DNA of 64,000 nt from the NCBI GenBank assembly GCA_016748015.1, contig JAAOMT010000521.1, positions 125,024 to 189,023 of the forward strand, read 5' to 3'. Origin of the DNA: Geosiphon pyriformis. Lineage: Eukaryota > Glomeromycota > Glomeromycetes > Archaeosporales > Geosiphonaceae. This document shows positions 22,074 through 34,555 of the stretch, piece after piece. Within the stretch, counting starts at the first letter, position 1, and every line of letters starts with the position of its first letter. Position numbers and translations under genes: made by a program. The notes under the pieces are model-generated. The model was not told where the DNA came from. It saw only the letters and a program-made list of their open reading frames with translations, and did no database searches.

Positions 22074-23560
22074 TTACAGAACCAGATTGGTAAAAAAACA
22101 AATGTTTGAATTTGCCTTAACCAAACTAGGCTTTAAAAGACTCTTAGTTGAAAAAAAAATACCCAAATACTGATGAGATTTGTCTTTTTTGGCAATAGAG
22201 ATTGGCATGCTACTGATAGAAAAAGAAAGATTATTGACCTTGCTATTGATGGGAATGGCCACTGTTTTGTTATTATTGATTGAAATGTCATTAATTTAAA
22301 AAATTCACCAGCAACATTAAGAATATGTTGAGTAGCACTCTAACTACTACCAAACCAAATTGTATTATTAACAAAAGTGCTAGCAGCAAAAAAAGAAGAA
22401 AGTCCAGCCTGAAATTTAGCACAACCACTTTTGGAGATAAAATAAAAATTCAAAATATACCTATACACACTCTCCTGACACTTTTCTTTACACAATAGAG
22501 GATTATAAAATATGTGCCACAAAAGAAGGGAAAATACTTCTTTTTGGTTCAGACTATTAAACACACAATAACAACCCATCAAACCAAAATTGGTTATGAC
22601 TCAGTTGGTACAATTCCTATGAATACTACCAAAAAATTGAATGAATTTGCTGCACATTTTAATTCAGACCAAACTTTTTTTAAGATACTTCTAGCCAACT
22701 GAATCATATACTTTCTGTATGTTTTGCAAAATTAGCCAAAGCTCCTAGTTCTTTTCCAAAGCATTTTTAATAACTGAACCAATTGCAAAAATGAGAGACT
22801 GAGTTGACATACTTTTCAAAACTGAGAAATTGTCCTCACAAAAAACATTAAAAGTGCTGTACACCAAAGAAATTCTGTTAGAGAGAATTTTGGAAAGAAC
22901 TTTATGAACTGTTTCAATTAAAACAATAGAATGGATATTCATTAGAATATTCTCCCACTCATATGGTTTGGAAATTATCAAAATTCAAGCCTCCTTCCAA
23001 GAGCTGGGCACTGATTTATCAGACAAATAAGAATTTAAAAGCACCAAAACCATATCCAAAACCATCTTATCACAATGCTTCTAAAGCTTATTTGATATGC
23101 CCAAAAGACCAGCAGCTTTGCCATCAAGTAGATTAGAAATCATTCTAAACAATTCATCAAATTCAATCAAACACATGACACCAGAAAAAGCTTTATTAAA
23201 AACATACTCTAAAGGTTGATATTGACAATGCCAGTTACTAGAAATATCATCTACTATTCTATGCTTCTTAGTTCAACCCTCCATAATTCCATCCACTTTA
23301 AACTTAACCAAATCAGGTTCTAGAATCAGTTCATTATCAACTACTAGATGATCAAGTAACACTTTGTGAAACGGATGCTTCAGCACACTTCTGATTGTAT
23401 GACCCTTATCAATCTTAAAGCTTTTCATTCTCCTATTAATAGCAGATCTGATGTTTGCCTCCTTAGCCCTCAGAAATACAGCAAGTTTGGCAGCATGATA
23501 AAACTTTCTAGCATCAAAGAGAGCAGAATAAATATAATCAAAGCCAGCACCAGAGTTCAC
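22074..23560 (-). pseudogene. LINE relic: reverse transcriptase domain
   Basis: Blocks include FDARKFYHAAKLAVFL and KGHTIRSVLKHPFHKVLLDH (pre-RT, 23560-23273), then SKPYEWENILMN..SIVLIETVHKVLSKILSNRISL and DNFSVLKSMSTQS (RT fingers/palm, 22981-22745). Next comes QKEVFSLLLWHIFYNPLLC, the SPLLW block with Asp to Asn in FYNP, followed by SSFFAASTFVNNTIWFG, the catalytic xxDD box turned to NN (22582-22340). Last is KDKSHQYLGIFFS with PSLVKANSNICFF (22262-22074). Stops fall between and inside blocks; it cannot encode active RT. Confidence 0.8.
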
Positions 23561-24004
23561 TACATTCTAAACAATTAAAGCCTTAACATTGTCCAAAGAA
23601 ATCCAGCAACCCATAAGAGAATTAAAATTCACAACATTTTTTTCACATGAAGCCTTAACAATCCTAGAAACCAAAAACTTCAACCTGTAAAATTTTGAAA
23701 ATTCCTTAGTGAAAACATTATTATAGCTCTTAAATCATTTTTTCTTGAACACCTTATTAACCGAGAGAACCATTATCTTGCAAATAATATCTCACATCAT
23801 ATCCAAATCTGAAAACCTTGTGGAGATGGTAAATTTACCTGAGAACATTGCTGAATTGACTGATGTGGCATCCTTAAAATTATTTCATTTATCCTTATCA
23901 GCACCCTTGATATCAAACTTCCATTAATCTCTATTTGCTTGCTTGTAAAGAGAGTTTAACCACATATTCAAAAGTCCACTCAAACTCACAGATACAGAAA
24001 CAGA

Positions 24005-24599
24005 TCAATGATTCATGTCAAAATGCTCATTGACTTTCAAAATATTATGATGTACTATCACATTGATTAAATTTGGAGAAACAAACACATAATCAATCAT
24101 TTTCATGACACCTCTAGAATTCACCCAAGTAGGCTTCTTCACAGTTGGACTGCTAACCAAAGAATTAACTAGCCCCAAATCAAGGCATTTTTTGAAACTT
24201 GCACACTTATAAGAACTGTTTTTATTAAAATCACTACTGAGAATGATAAAAGAAGATTCATTGACAGTCTTTGCAATAAGAGAGTTGAAATCACCAGCTT
24301 GAGAAAACCAAACTGCCAAAAAGGCATCAGTATAAAGCCCCAAAATTAACACTAAGAGTTTATTCTTGAAAAGCAACTTAATAGACAGGAGCTGACCAGA
24401 CACCTCCAAAACCTTGTATATATGTTTTGCCAAAGAAGAGTTTATGACAACCACAACACCAGCACCTAGATAACCAGATTTTAAACCAGAAGTAAACACT
24501 CACACATTGCCAAATTTGTTGACAATCTAAGGGCAAATCTTCCCTTTTAACTTTGATTCCATAAAAATAGAAACTAAATTGTTTTTGTCTCTGTGCCAA
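24005..24599 (-). pseudogene. LINE relic: apurinic-type endonuclease domain
   Basis: Two overlapping frames carry VSGQLLSIKLLFKNKLLVLI, ILSSDFNKNSS (the GDFN-like catalytic block with Ser for Gly), FKKCLDLGLVNSL, PTWVNSRGVMKMIDYVFVS (the Asp-Tyr block) and a final His-containing segment. This is the exonuclease-endonuclease-phosphatase fold used by LINEs to nick target DNA. A frameshift separates the N-terminal part (24599-24378) from the rest (24499-24005). Confidence 0.78.
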
Positions 24600-25181
24600 T
24601 AAATGATATCATCCTGTTTTGCAGGATTGTTTATTTCTCTAACATTGCAAGTAGCAATTTTTCAAACCAAACCACTCATTGAGAAGAAGAAGACATTTGA
24701 AAACTCAAGTCAGCACACAATTGATCTAACTTTATCAAAACTGAACCGACTGAGACTTCAAGAGCCACCAACTTGGACTCTAAACAGCCCATCTTAGTTG
24801 TCAAAATTTTTGAACTACTGAGCCCAGAGCCAGAACAACAGAAAAAGATATAGACACTACTACAGAACCATCTAAAATCATATCCGAGTTCAAATCCAAA
24901 TTGGTGTTTATTAGGAAAACTAAATGATCAGAAGAAAGAGAAGAAGCCAAAGGCATCAATTCTATGCCACTGATTTTGTGCACAATGCCAGAAATCTTAT
25001 CATTTAAGAGCTCTAAGGAACATTCCAATAAGGCCAAATGAGCACTCAAAAACAAATTATTGGTCAAAACAAGAGGAGAACCACCACTCAAATCCAAAGC
25101 ACCAGAAGGAGAAAAACCATAACCAGAACCAGAACCTAACTAAAAACCACCAGAAAAAGATGCAGAAGAGACTACCTGAGC

Positions 25182-25379
25182 CTATAACTTGCCACCAAAA
25201 GCAGCAGAACAAGAAATAAGAACATTTTTCTTGGCATATAAACTGGCCAACTGAAGATGATTCACATTAGAAGTATTCCTTTTAAAGCTTTTTTTAAAAA
25301 GAGCAGACACCAGAGCATCAGAAACATCACATTCTAAGACTAAGTGTCTGAACTTTCCACATTTTTTACACCAAACCAA
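25182..25379 (-). pseudogene. LINE relic: zinc-knuckle segment
   Basis: The frame begins VWCKKCGKFRHLVLECD, a C-x2-C-x4-H-x4-C zinc knuckle of the kind that binds nucleic acid in ORF1/ORF2 leaders, followed by LQLASLYAKKNVLIS. The adjacent frame 25097-24801 has a helical Leu-rich segment (SAHLALLECSLELLND). Confidence 0.75.
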
Positions 25380-27051
25380 GTCTAATTTGGCCTAAAAAAG
25401 TTTTATGCCACCAAAAATTAGCTCAATGCAGAATGCAGATTCAAGCTTATTTTCAGATTTAAAACCAATAATAGTGCAGTAAGTTCAATTGCCAGTGTTA
25501 CTGGAGGTTTTTGGTCTCTTTTCTTGAATGTTGTAAATGTCTGTTGGTTGCAAATTCACATTTTCTAAAAGTAATTGAACCTTTAATAACTAAATTTATC
25601 TTCAAATTATCTCCTATAATTTGAACTACTGGGCTTATAAGTGGAATGGCCAATTCCTTGCCAGTTACTTTATGTAGTTACATTGTAGTAAATGTCAACT
25701 CTTTTTCAAGAATTGCTAGTCTGGAAGCTCACTAAAAATATGTAGTTACTTTGCTGTAAAAGTCAACTCTTCTACAGGAATTTTGTTTGTAGGCTACCCT
25801 AATGATTGTAATAAGAAAAGAAAAGAAAAATAAAAAAAATGTAAAAAAAATAGAATTCTGTCAAAGGAAACGTTTTCTATCCAGGCCTGGAGTCACTAAC
25901 AGGTTACTGAAATTGGTAGCTAATCAATTTCAAAATGTTAGTTGGGTTTTGGGGATTTTCCAAGTACAATAATTAAAGAATTTGGTTTTTCAAATTATTT
26001 GATATTTATTTTTTTTTGTGTGTATAGGAATGGTTTTAAGTGATAAATCTAAAGTAAGATACATTTTCTTGAAGAGAAAAGCTCTTCTTTTATACAACTT
26101 GTTGTAGTACTAGTCTATAAACTTTCACTTTTTTTCTTTGCTCAAATTTTGGCGAATTAAAAATACATTTTGATGAACTACAAGTTATTTCGCTAAACTA
26201 TTAATTAATTTGGGTGAACTATTCATTATTTCGGCAAATTTCTATAAATTTTGGCAAATTTCTTATAAATTTTGGCGAATTTCTGTAAATTTCAGCAAAT
26301 TTTTGAATGTTACAAAGTTCAGGGTATTGTGTAATTTGATCATTCTACTTTCTGTTATACTAATTAGATTATTTAATTGAATCGTGATATGTAATAATTG
26401 ATTAAATAATAAATAATAATTTAAAATGATATTAATATGCTAATTAATTATAGAAATTATAAGGATAATTTCATGCTAATTGATAGCTAAAATTCTACTG
26501 GTAACACTAGTCTCCAGTAAGCAATTGATTACACAAGTTTTTCTACCAGCTTCTTCTAAAAGAGCACCAAGATTATGTGCAATTGTTTTCATTAACAAAG
26601 TAAACAAAAGCACCCTAAAGCAATCCCTAAACATTCAAGTATTCTGATTTCTTACAGCCATAGCCACACGCACCAAATTTTTCTCAATTAGGAATGACCA
26701 TCTTGATGCCAGTTGCTCTGTCTGTCCCAATTCAGTAAATTCTACTACAGTCTTCTGTCATATTCCAATCAACTGAATCTTAATCAACTTGATTTCCCCA
26801 AATACAGACACTGCAATGATGATTATTTCCTTTAGTGTGTCCATGGGAATTTTCTTAATTACTACAATCCGATCTGAGCAAATTCATTTTTTAAGATTAC
26901 TGTTTATGGTGATTTCATTCTCCCTAACCAATGATACAGTCTTTTTTATGCTTTCTTCTAAGATAAACGTAGATTAAATGATTCCTTCAAATTTTAAGAG
27001 AATAGTGGCCCCTCCAAAACTATTGACTAATGAAAAAATTTTTCTAATAAG

Positions 27052-27609
27052 TTAAGTCTTTGCTATTGCTGATTTTCTTTCTACAGCATTAAGATTGATA
27101 TCAAGAGCAAAAGACTTTTTGATGGACACTTCAACTTGAGTTTTAATAATTTTTGAGTCAACCCACTTTTTATCAAGAGAAATTTTAAGGGAAAAAGGGA
27201 GGGGCCCATCATTTTCATCCATGTTATAATTGATTAAGCCAAAAGGAGAGCCATAAACCAAATTAGTATCAACTTTTTTAGTTTTAGGAGTGTTTGCTGC
27301 TAAACCAAAAAGAGAATTATTGTTAACACCTAAAAAAATATCATTATTCTTACTATTACTGAATATACTGTCTATATCTGAATATATATTACTACTAGTA
27401 ACAGGTTTAACCAAAGAAATATCTTTTTCATTTTCAGAATGCTTGATATTACCAACAAAAATCTTCTTTTTTTGGGAAAATGAACTCCTAATAGAACCAT
27501 AAAGAATCTCTTTGAATGTCTTCTTTTTAGACATAACACTATCTGAAACAGCAACCAGGTTCATTACAAAAGGATTATTTGATTGAGAAATGTTTGCAAA
27601 AGATAGCAA
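27052..27609 (-). pseudogene. LINE relic: ORF1-like N-terminal open frame (185 codons)
   Basis: The longest open piece of the element: a start near 27609 and blocks KKTFKEILYGSIRSSFSQKK, SLFGLAANTPKTKKVDTNLV, YGSPFGLINYNMDENDG and SLKISLDKKWVDSKIIKTQV. It is Ser/Lys/Asn-rich with no catalytic motif, as expected for a nucleic-acid-binding ORF1. Translation would end at 27052; the continuing text (FGEIKLIKIQLIGI near 26790) is broken by stops. Confidence 0.6.
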
Positions 27610-27640
27610 AAAAAATAAAAAACTTCTTTTTCGAAAAAAT

Positions 27641-28939
27641 GCTCTTTGGGAATATTTGGAAAGGAAGAGAGAAAGAAGTTTTTTTTTATATTTGTTTTTT
27701 TGGTCTTTAAATATATTTCTGTATTTAATATAATAGAAATTATTTTTAATAATTAAACAATATTAAATACTTATACTATTAAACTTATTTCAGATTTTTT
27801 GAATCTATATAATTAATATAATAGTTGGGCTTTATTCGTAAATTACATAATAAAAAAAATAATTAATATTAAATAAAAAAAACAAATTTTTTATTTTATA
27901 AGTAAAAAAAATTTTTAATTATTTAGTTCAAAATTAAAACAATTATATTGTTAATATATTAATTAATTATACCATTTATTTTTTTTGTGTTTTTTTGTTT
28001 TAATTAATAAAAAGTTTTTTTAAGTAAATAGTATTGTTATTTTTAATATTGCTTGCTATTTTATTTATAATATATACTAATTTATTTATATTTAATAAAA
28101 AATTAGATTAAATACTAATATAATATCAAAAAATATGATTAAAAACATAGATTAAATATATATCTTTATAATTTAATATTTTAATTTTTATATATATTTT
28201 AATATATATTAGTAAATCTATAACTAATTTGTATATTTATTTAATAAAAACTATTTACAAATAATTATTTATAATTATTTAAAACTATTTATATAATATT
28301 TTGTATATTATTTTTAATAAGTATTTTGTATTTAAAAATATTAAACTGGTTATATTGTATTTAATAATTTTTGTATAATAGTTAATTATAATATATATAA
28401 AAAATACATAATTGTATAAATTAAAATACAAAATTGTAATAAAAAAAAGTGAATTAATTAGTAATAATAATATTGCTTTTTATAATTTTTTTGGTTTAAT
28501 TATAGATTTTTTTTAGTAAAATAGTTTATATATTAAGAATTAATAAGACTTTTATTATTAATTTTGGTTTATACAAAAAATATTTGTTTTTTTAAATCTG
28601 AATAAAAGTATTAATTTTAAATAAATATGTAGTATAATATTAGTTAACTTAAATAACTGGTCATATATAATAAGTATATAAATTATATTTAATTATAAGC
28701 ATTTAATTTGTTTATATATGCTAAGCAATAATTAAATTGTATTTATTAAAGTATAATAAAAAAAATAATATATTGAAATTAAATTATAAATAATTGTTTA
28801 ATCTTAAAATATGTGTTAATTTTAATAAAATCATAATTTATTTAGATAATTAGGCTTTTTTAGATTAAAATAATTATTATTATTTATAATTTTTATAATT
28901 AATATTAAATAAATTAATAATATTATATAAAAAAATGTT
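27641..28939. other. Very AT-rich spacer
   Basis: Dense A/T with only chance frames; nothing recognised. Confidence 0.45.
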
Positions 28940-31190
28940 TAATTGTTTATTAAAACAAAGAGTAAAAAAGCTGCAATTATTACTTTTTTTGTTATATTTA
29001 ATAAAATTTTAACAAAAAAAGTTTTTTCTATAATAGAAACTATTAAATAGAATGTTTTAAAAGCTTTTCTCCTTAATAATAGTAGTAAAAAACTGCTTTT
29101 AGTAATTATTAAAGCATTTTTTTTTATTTTTGACTGGTTTTTTACTAGTTAAAATTCTTTTAAAAAAACATATTTGAATTAATTTTAGTATTGTTTTTAC
29201 CTATTCTAAAAACTCAAAAGTTTTTAATAACAAATTAGTTAACAAGCTGGTTTTTTTTTGTAGTTTTTATGTTTAATATTTCTAATATCATTTCTTTTAA
29301 AAAAATGATCAAAAAAGTCAAGAATTTAAAATAATAAAAACAATTGTTTGCTTCTATTATTATTATACTGAACTTTTTTGTGGTTTTTAATAAGATCTTA
29401 AATAAGATCTCTATTATATTAACTGGTTTATTATTTAAGATAAACCAAGATTAATTATTGGCTATATTGTCAAATATAGTGTTTTTTGGCAAATTATTAT
29501 TGATTATAGAAGTAAAACAACTATTTTCTATTAAATTATCTTTTTTTAGGAATTAAACTAATCAAATAGAAATTTAATTATTTTTTTTGCTGGTTTTAAT
29601 GCTGTTTTTGGTAGTACTTAAAAAATTATTATTAGTTATTAAAAGTTTGCTAAATAGGTAACTTTTATTTTAGTGTTTGATATTATTTTCAATATTAAAT
29701 TAGTTTATATTAAGATTATATTTCAATCTGTACATAGTTTTTTAGATGTAAAATCTGTTTTTAAGAACATTTTTATATGAAATTTGCTTCTTAAAATTCT
29801 TTAAATACTGTATTTTTAGTTAAATTTGTAAGTTTTGTTTATTTAACTATTTTTAAAATTGTTAAATCTTTAATAGTTTCTGAATTTGGTTCTTTTTTTG
29901 CTGTTATTGTATTATATAATATGCTTTTGGGTATATTTGTTGTTAATATTAAGACAGTTTTTAATTTTTTTAGTAAAATTGTTATATTATGCTAAAATTT
30001 ATTGGTATTTGACAATATATAATTGTTTATTTTAAAGAATTAAATACTGTTGTGTTTGTTCTTAATTACTAATTAGTTTTAGTAAGCAAAAATAGTATTT
30101 AGATTTTTTTTTTATAAATCAAAAAGAAACTATTTTGTTTTATAATAGATTTAAGACCAAGTTAATTAATTTTTTTTAGTTGTACTGTCTTTAAAATCAA
30201 TAATATAATTTTTCAAGTTGGTAATTAAATTTTGTTTTATTTTTGGTTTGTCTTAGTTATGTTTGACTTATAAAATATTTTAAATACTACTATTATTAAA
30301 ACTAGTACTTTGAAAAAGTGTTATATTTGATAAAAAATTCCTAAATATTAATGCTGTTTTAGATATCAAGACTTGAATTATTTGGCTGTTAATTATAAAA
30401 TGTTTTTATTTCTTCTTTCTAAGATTTTCAAAACTTTTTTTTTATATTGTTGATATTAAGTCTTATGTTAAAGCTGTTGCTTTTGTGTCTTTTTTAATTT
30501 TTGATTCTCTGGTTGGTTTTATTTTTTTTTGCTAATATAATAAGTAGTAAATTTGTGATTTTTTTTCAATTAGTCTTTTTGAAATTTGATTTGGTCAAGC
30601 TTTTTGTTTTGATTGAGTTTATTATTAAGCCAGTTGGTTCTATAGTTGTTGTATTTAAACAATTTATTAATAAAAATTTGGTTTCAAGTAATGTATTTGG
30701 TCTTAAAATTAATGAAATTTTGGTATATATAAGTCTTTTTAGCAAAACTGTTGATAAGCTAAAGCAAAAAATGGTTGCTTTAAAAACTAAATATAGTTAT
30801 AAGAACATTAATATTTCTGGTTCTTATATAAGTTTGTCTGCTGTTAATAATAATATGTTTTTTAATTTAATTTTGTTTTAAAAACATAAATTTGTTGTTG
30901 TAAAGATTAATGTCTTAAAAACAGCTAAATAGCTGATTAAATTGGTTAGTAATAATGCTATATTGTTTAAAATTGTTCAAAAAATGGCTTCTTTGAATAA
31001 GTTTTTTTTAGAGTATTAATATAGTATAATCTAAACTGACTCAAATAGCTGGTTATATATAGAAAGTATGTAAACTATATTTAGTATTGAAACACTTAGT
31101 TTGTTTCTAATTTCTAAATAATAGTTAGACTGTACTTATTAAAGCTTAATAATAAAAAAATAAGTACTGTTGTAGTAATTTTTAAATTAC
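28940..31190 (+). mobile_element. Decayed ORF1-like element, copy C
   Basis: Begins with IKTKSKKAAI in the same context as copies A and B, continues with aligned but stop-ridden sequence, and ends with the best preserved C-terminal block (30501-30881: FDLVKLFVLIEFIIKPVGS, VFKQFINKNLVSSNVFG, KTVDKLKQKMVALKTKYSY). The 3' flank up to about 31190 is shared with copy B. No full frame survives. Confidence 0.65.
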
Positions 31191-31244
31191 CCAATTTTAT
31201 TTCTTAAATCTAATATAGAAGTATTCTTATATAAAATTACTTAT

Positions 31245-31427
31245 ATGAAACTAATTTATATTAGATCCACTATGAAACCTAAAAACTACAGTACAATTAG
31301 AAATATTCTAAAAAAAGAACAAGATAAAAAAATTGCTTCTTATGTTTTTATAATAAATAATACTCAAACATTTAAAGCTTATCTCAAGAAAAAAAAAATC
31401 ACTTGTGAAATTTACCAAGAAAAATGA
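31245..31427 (+). CDS. Small unassigned ORF (60 codons)
   Basis: ATG at 31245 to TGA at 31425. The product is Lys/Ile-rich (KPKNYSTIRNILKKEQDKKI) with no known motif. A second open stretch about 100 bases downstream reads NYELTVNFSFINEISKHNIN. It sits just past copy C and may be the end of another element. Weak evidence for a real gene. Confidence 0.2.
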   Translation: MKLIYIRSTMKPKNYSTIRNILKKEQDKKIASYVFIINNTQTFKAYLKKKKITCEIYQEK

Positions 31428-32022
31428 AAAATATTAAATATTAAAAAAAAAGCAAAATAATGGTGTACAATTACAAAATAAAAGGCAAAATCTCTAAGCA
31501 AAAAAAATTTTAACTATGAACTTACTGTTAATTTTAGCTTTATTAATGAAATTTCTAAACACAATATTAATGTTCTGGGCTCTCTCTTTTTTGCTTAAAA
31601 CTTACTATATTAATAAGTAATCATGAGTAAAAGAGAATGTTTTAATTGTAAAAATATTTATACAAAGTTGCTAAAAGTTATAAAGTGTATGCATATATAT
31701 ATATCGTGAACAAGTTTACTTATTGCACCATGGCCGATCGTGTTAGTGAAAATTATAGTTTACATATAGGCTATTTTTAACGTTGGATCAGCGAAATTTC
31801 ATCACTTCTGTCCAGGCACTGTGAATTGAGTAAACTTAACCTTAAAATGCTGCATGATTGCTAACGGAATTCGAATGCTCTTTTTGTAATGCCGAAATTT
31901 ATTTTTCCGATACATACTCGTGTATTTCCAAGATATCATATGATACTAAATACAATGACCGCTCAACACTTGCATTCGTTAATAAAACTAATCAGTTCTC
32001 TAATATTTTGCTTTCTTTTTTT
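31428..32022. other. Intergenic, 3' flank of the minus-strand gene
   Basis: No gene recognised. It includes the presumed 3' end of the gene at 32023-34555, and a short (TA)n tract near 31690. Confidence 0.35.
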
Positions 32023-34555
32023 TTAGTTGTTTTGGTGGTGTTTGTAGAGTCTTCTTTTATCTGACGATGTTACGGGAGGAGTTTTAAACCCATCATCATC
32101 AACATTATCGAATTCCCGAACTAAGGCGTTAACCAAGCCCTGTATTTATTAATGAAATGATAGTCAGAAATTTATAGTGTCATTATTCTGGTATAAAAAA
32201 ATCAAGTCTCACCCGAATGTTCCATGCCACTCTCAATGCAGATTTCAGATGGTGGTAAGTTGAAAATGTAAGCGGAAGATTAAATGATTTTAGATGATGG
32301 AGGAAATATACCTCACGTTTCTCTATCAGGTAGATTCGAACCTGTGTCATATATGTCTGAGCAAATATAAGCGAAGCATGTAAGTACAACTTCTCTTTAC
32401 GTATATCCAAGTATTAGTAATTATCGCACCTGGATCCCAACAATATATGGCTGTAATACGTTGTTTCCAGCATACAGGAACTTTAATTCTAAGTCATCAA
32501 GCATATCCTTCATAATTCTTGGAAGGTTAAATTCATCTGAGGCGAGTTTAGTCAGATTGTAGGTATATGGTCCACCGCAAGCGAGTGCGCAAGCAACCTC
32601 GTATTGCTCATAATTACATAGGAGATCCACCTGGTGACTTCGCTCAACTTGTTCGGTAAGTTTATCCTTGTCATTATTTCGACGGCGTTGGGTTGAGAGG
32701 ACAGAGATCTCTCCCCTTAACAAAATTTGAAACAAGGGAAAATCATATGTTATGCATGTACAATAAATGGAGAGAGATTCACAACTTACCATGGAACATA
32801 GAAATTTCCATCTAATTTCAGAGCTCCTTGTATTAAAGGAATGATATAGTCGCCAGTCCACTCTCGCTCATGACAGTCATTTTTAGCGGATTTCGAAGGG
32901 ACTCAAATGCATCCAGACTATAATGATAAAACAAAAAAACTGATTACATCAAAAAAAATTTGTCATATTGCATGATAAATAATGAGTCCAACAACGTACA
33001 ATTGCCCCGTTACTCGTTCTACCCAACGCTTTATTTTTTCCCAATCAACCTCTGCATATGAGAACCCATCGTCATATATAGGAGCAGCCAAATTTCTAAG
33101 TTCGTACCATCCTTTACGAGCTTGTGATAGATCCATCTAAAATAAAGGAAAAAAACAACGGGAAGTCATCATAAGACAAAGTTTACTTTCTAACCTGGAA
33201 ATCCTTACTTTTTGGCTAAACAAGTGGGCGACAAGAGGCTCGATCTCGTGATGGTAAGTCTTCCGGACTGCATTCGGTCTTCTTCCAACCAACTCAACCC
33301 ACTGCTTATCGTTAAATTCACCTCTTATTTTTGAAGATGGCGATAGATCTATAATAAAACTGTGGGCCGGGCTAAAAAAAATATAAATGGAAAGTGAGCG
33401 GTAGTCAAATCATTAATTACCCAATTACTACAACTTACTCATAAAGTGAGCTTGTTTCTTTTGCGAAATAATTCTCCAAAAGAGGTAATAAGAACGAATC
33501 ACTTGATGTTTGTTGCTGAGAACAAGACTCAGAAAAAACAACCATAAGAGAAGATGTCACATAGTTGGATGAATGTGATTTCTCTTCGACTCTTTCTGCA
33601 TCTTTATCTTTATCGACATCTTCTCGCTCTTTAATTGATATAATTATTTACGAAGGGAACCATAATGTTTTACATATTTCCATTAATTTAACATACCATC
33701 AAAATCATCATCATCATCTACTTCGAATACTGTATTTGTGTCGGGCTAGAAAGATAAGAGGTCAAATGCTTACTATCAAACAAAAACATTTTACCAAAAA
33801 AATAACAAAAGATACTATACTTGTTTTTTGTCATCTTCTGAAATTATTGTCTCTTGTCTAAGGCGTTTGGATGGACGATCATCTTTCACATCTGTATTTT
33901 CTACACATCTGTCATATGCACGTGCAAGACTCTTGGTTGCGTTCGTGTCAATCTATCAAATAAGTTAGTCTACATATATATACACACACAGATTTAACAA
34001 CGATTAATTAACATTAATTAACATACATGTGGATCAAGTCTTTTAAAAAACGAGGCAACTTCTATGCGTTGAAATGAACATTCTGCAGCATTATCCAGCT
34101 TATAAGCTTTGTCTTTTGCTTTTTTAAGTGTTGATGTAGACAAGGATATTGAACTCAGATGACTCCTATATTTGTTGAGAATTTCGTTAAGATCTTCTGA
34201 TGTCAAATGCACACACACTTTTGCTAAATATTCAAGACAGCCCATATAATTCCAGGCTTCAATCTCTGTGTTACTGAAATAGGAAGAAATCCCGCTTGAA
34301 ATATCTAACTATAAAAAATTTAGAATAATTAGTCACTAAGAAATGTGGAATTGTAAGCATTAACTATAAGGAAATCACGGTAATGGTATTTCTGGAAAGA
34401 GTCTGTTGCAACGAATCGATCTAAGGGGATTACAACTGTAATGAGTCCTAGTAGGCGTTGCAAATCCCTCTTCCAAACATCGGCTGCAGGAGTCCAAATA
34501 TAAATAAATAAATGGCCAGGTCACATACAGACGTAGGTATATTTTGTGATACCAT
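32023..34555 (-). pseudogene. Unrecognised multi-exon gene with two apparent 1-nt deletions
   Basis: Consistent GT-AG exons on the minus strand: 34555-34529, 34483-34365, 34308-34027, 33952-33821, 33745-33697, 33628-33439, 33371-33209, 33136-33000, 32917-32790, 32715-32430, 32356-32213 and 32139-32023 (stop TAA). Phases join everywhere except in two exons, each one base short: 34483-34365 (CCGATG where sister copies have CCGAATG) and 32917-32790 (frame shifts near 32877). Conserved-looking text includes VWKRDLQRLLG, TEIEAWNYMGCLEYLAKVC, an acidic Asp/Glu/Ser-rich linker, EFNDKQWVELVGRRPNAVRK, REWTGDYIIPLIQGALKL, WGEISVLSTQRRRN, EQVERSHQVDLLCNYEQYEV, MKDMLDDLELKFLY and LKSFNLPLTFSTYH. I do not recognise the family. 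The many intact exons argue for a real gene, either recently inactivated or with two assembly indels. Confidence 0.7.

Larger units (their letters stand above)
20050..27640 (-). mobile_element. LINE (non-LTR retrotransposon) relic
   Basis: On the minus strand, decayed blocks appear in the normal LINE order: ORF1-like start (27609-27052), further ORF1 text with many stops (27050-25400), a CCHC-type zinc knuckle (about 25340), an endonuclease domain (24599-24005), reverse transcriptase (23560-22074) and RNase H plus a terminal CCHC motif (21398-20183). The RT box that should read xxDD reads FVNN, and premature stops and frameshifts separate every block. Overall base composition is less AT-rich than the flanking copies A-C, suggesting a younger or differently decayed insertion. 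The domain set suggests an RNase H-bearing LINE; the clade cannot be fixed by eye. Confidence 0.85.

Noticed and set aside
31858-32064. 68-codon plus-strand frame with two CxxC-like cysteines
   Set aside because: Right part is antisense to the last exon of the gene at 32023-34555; the start is a TTG; Cys spacing alone is not convincing.
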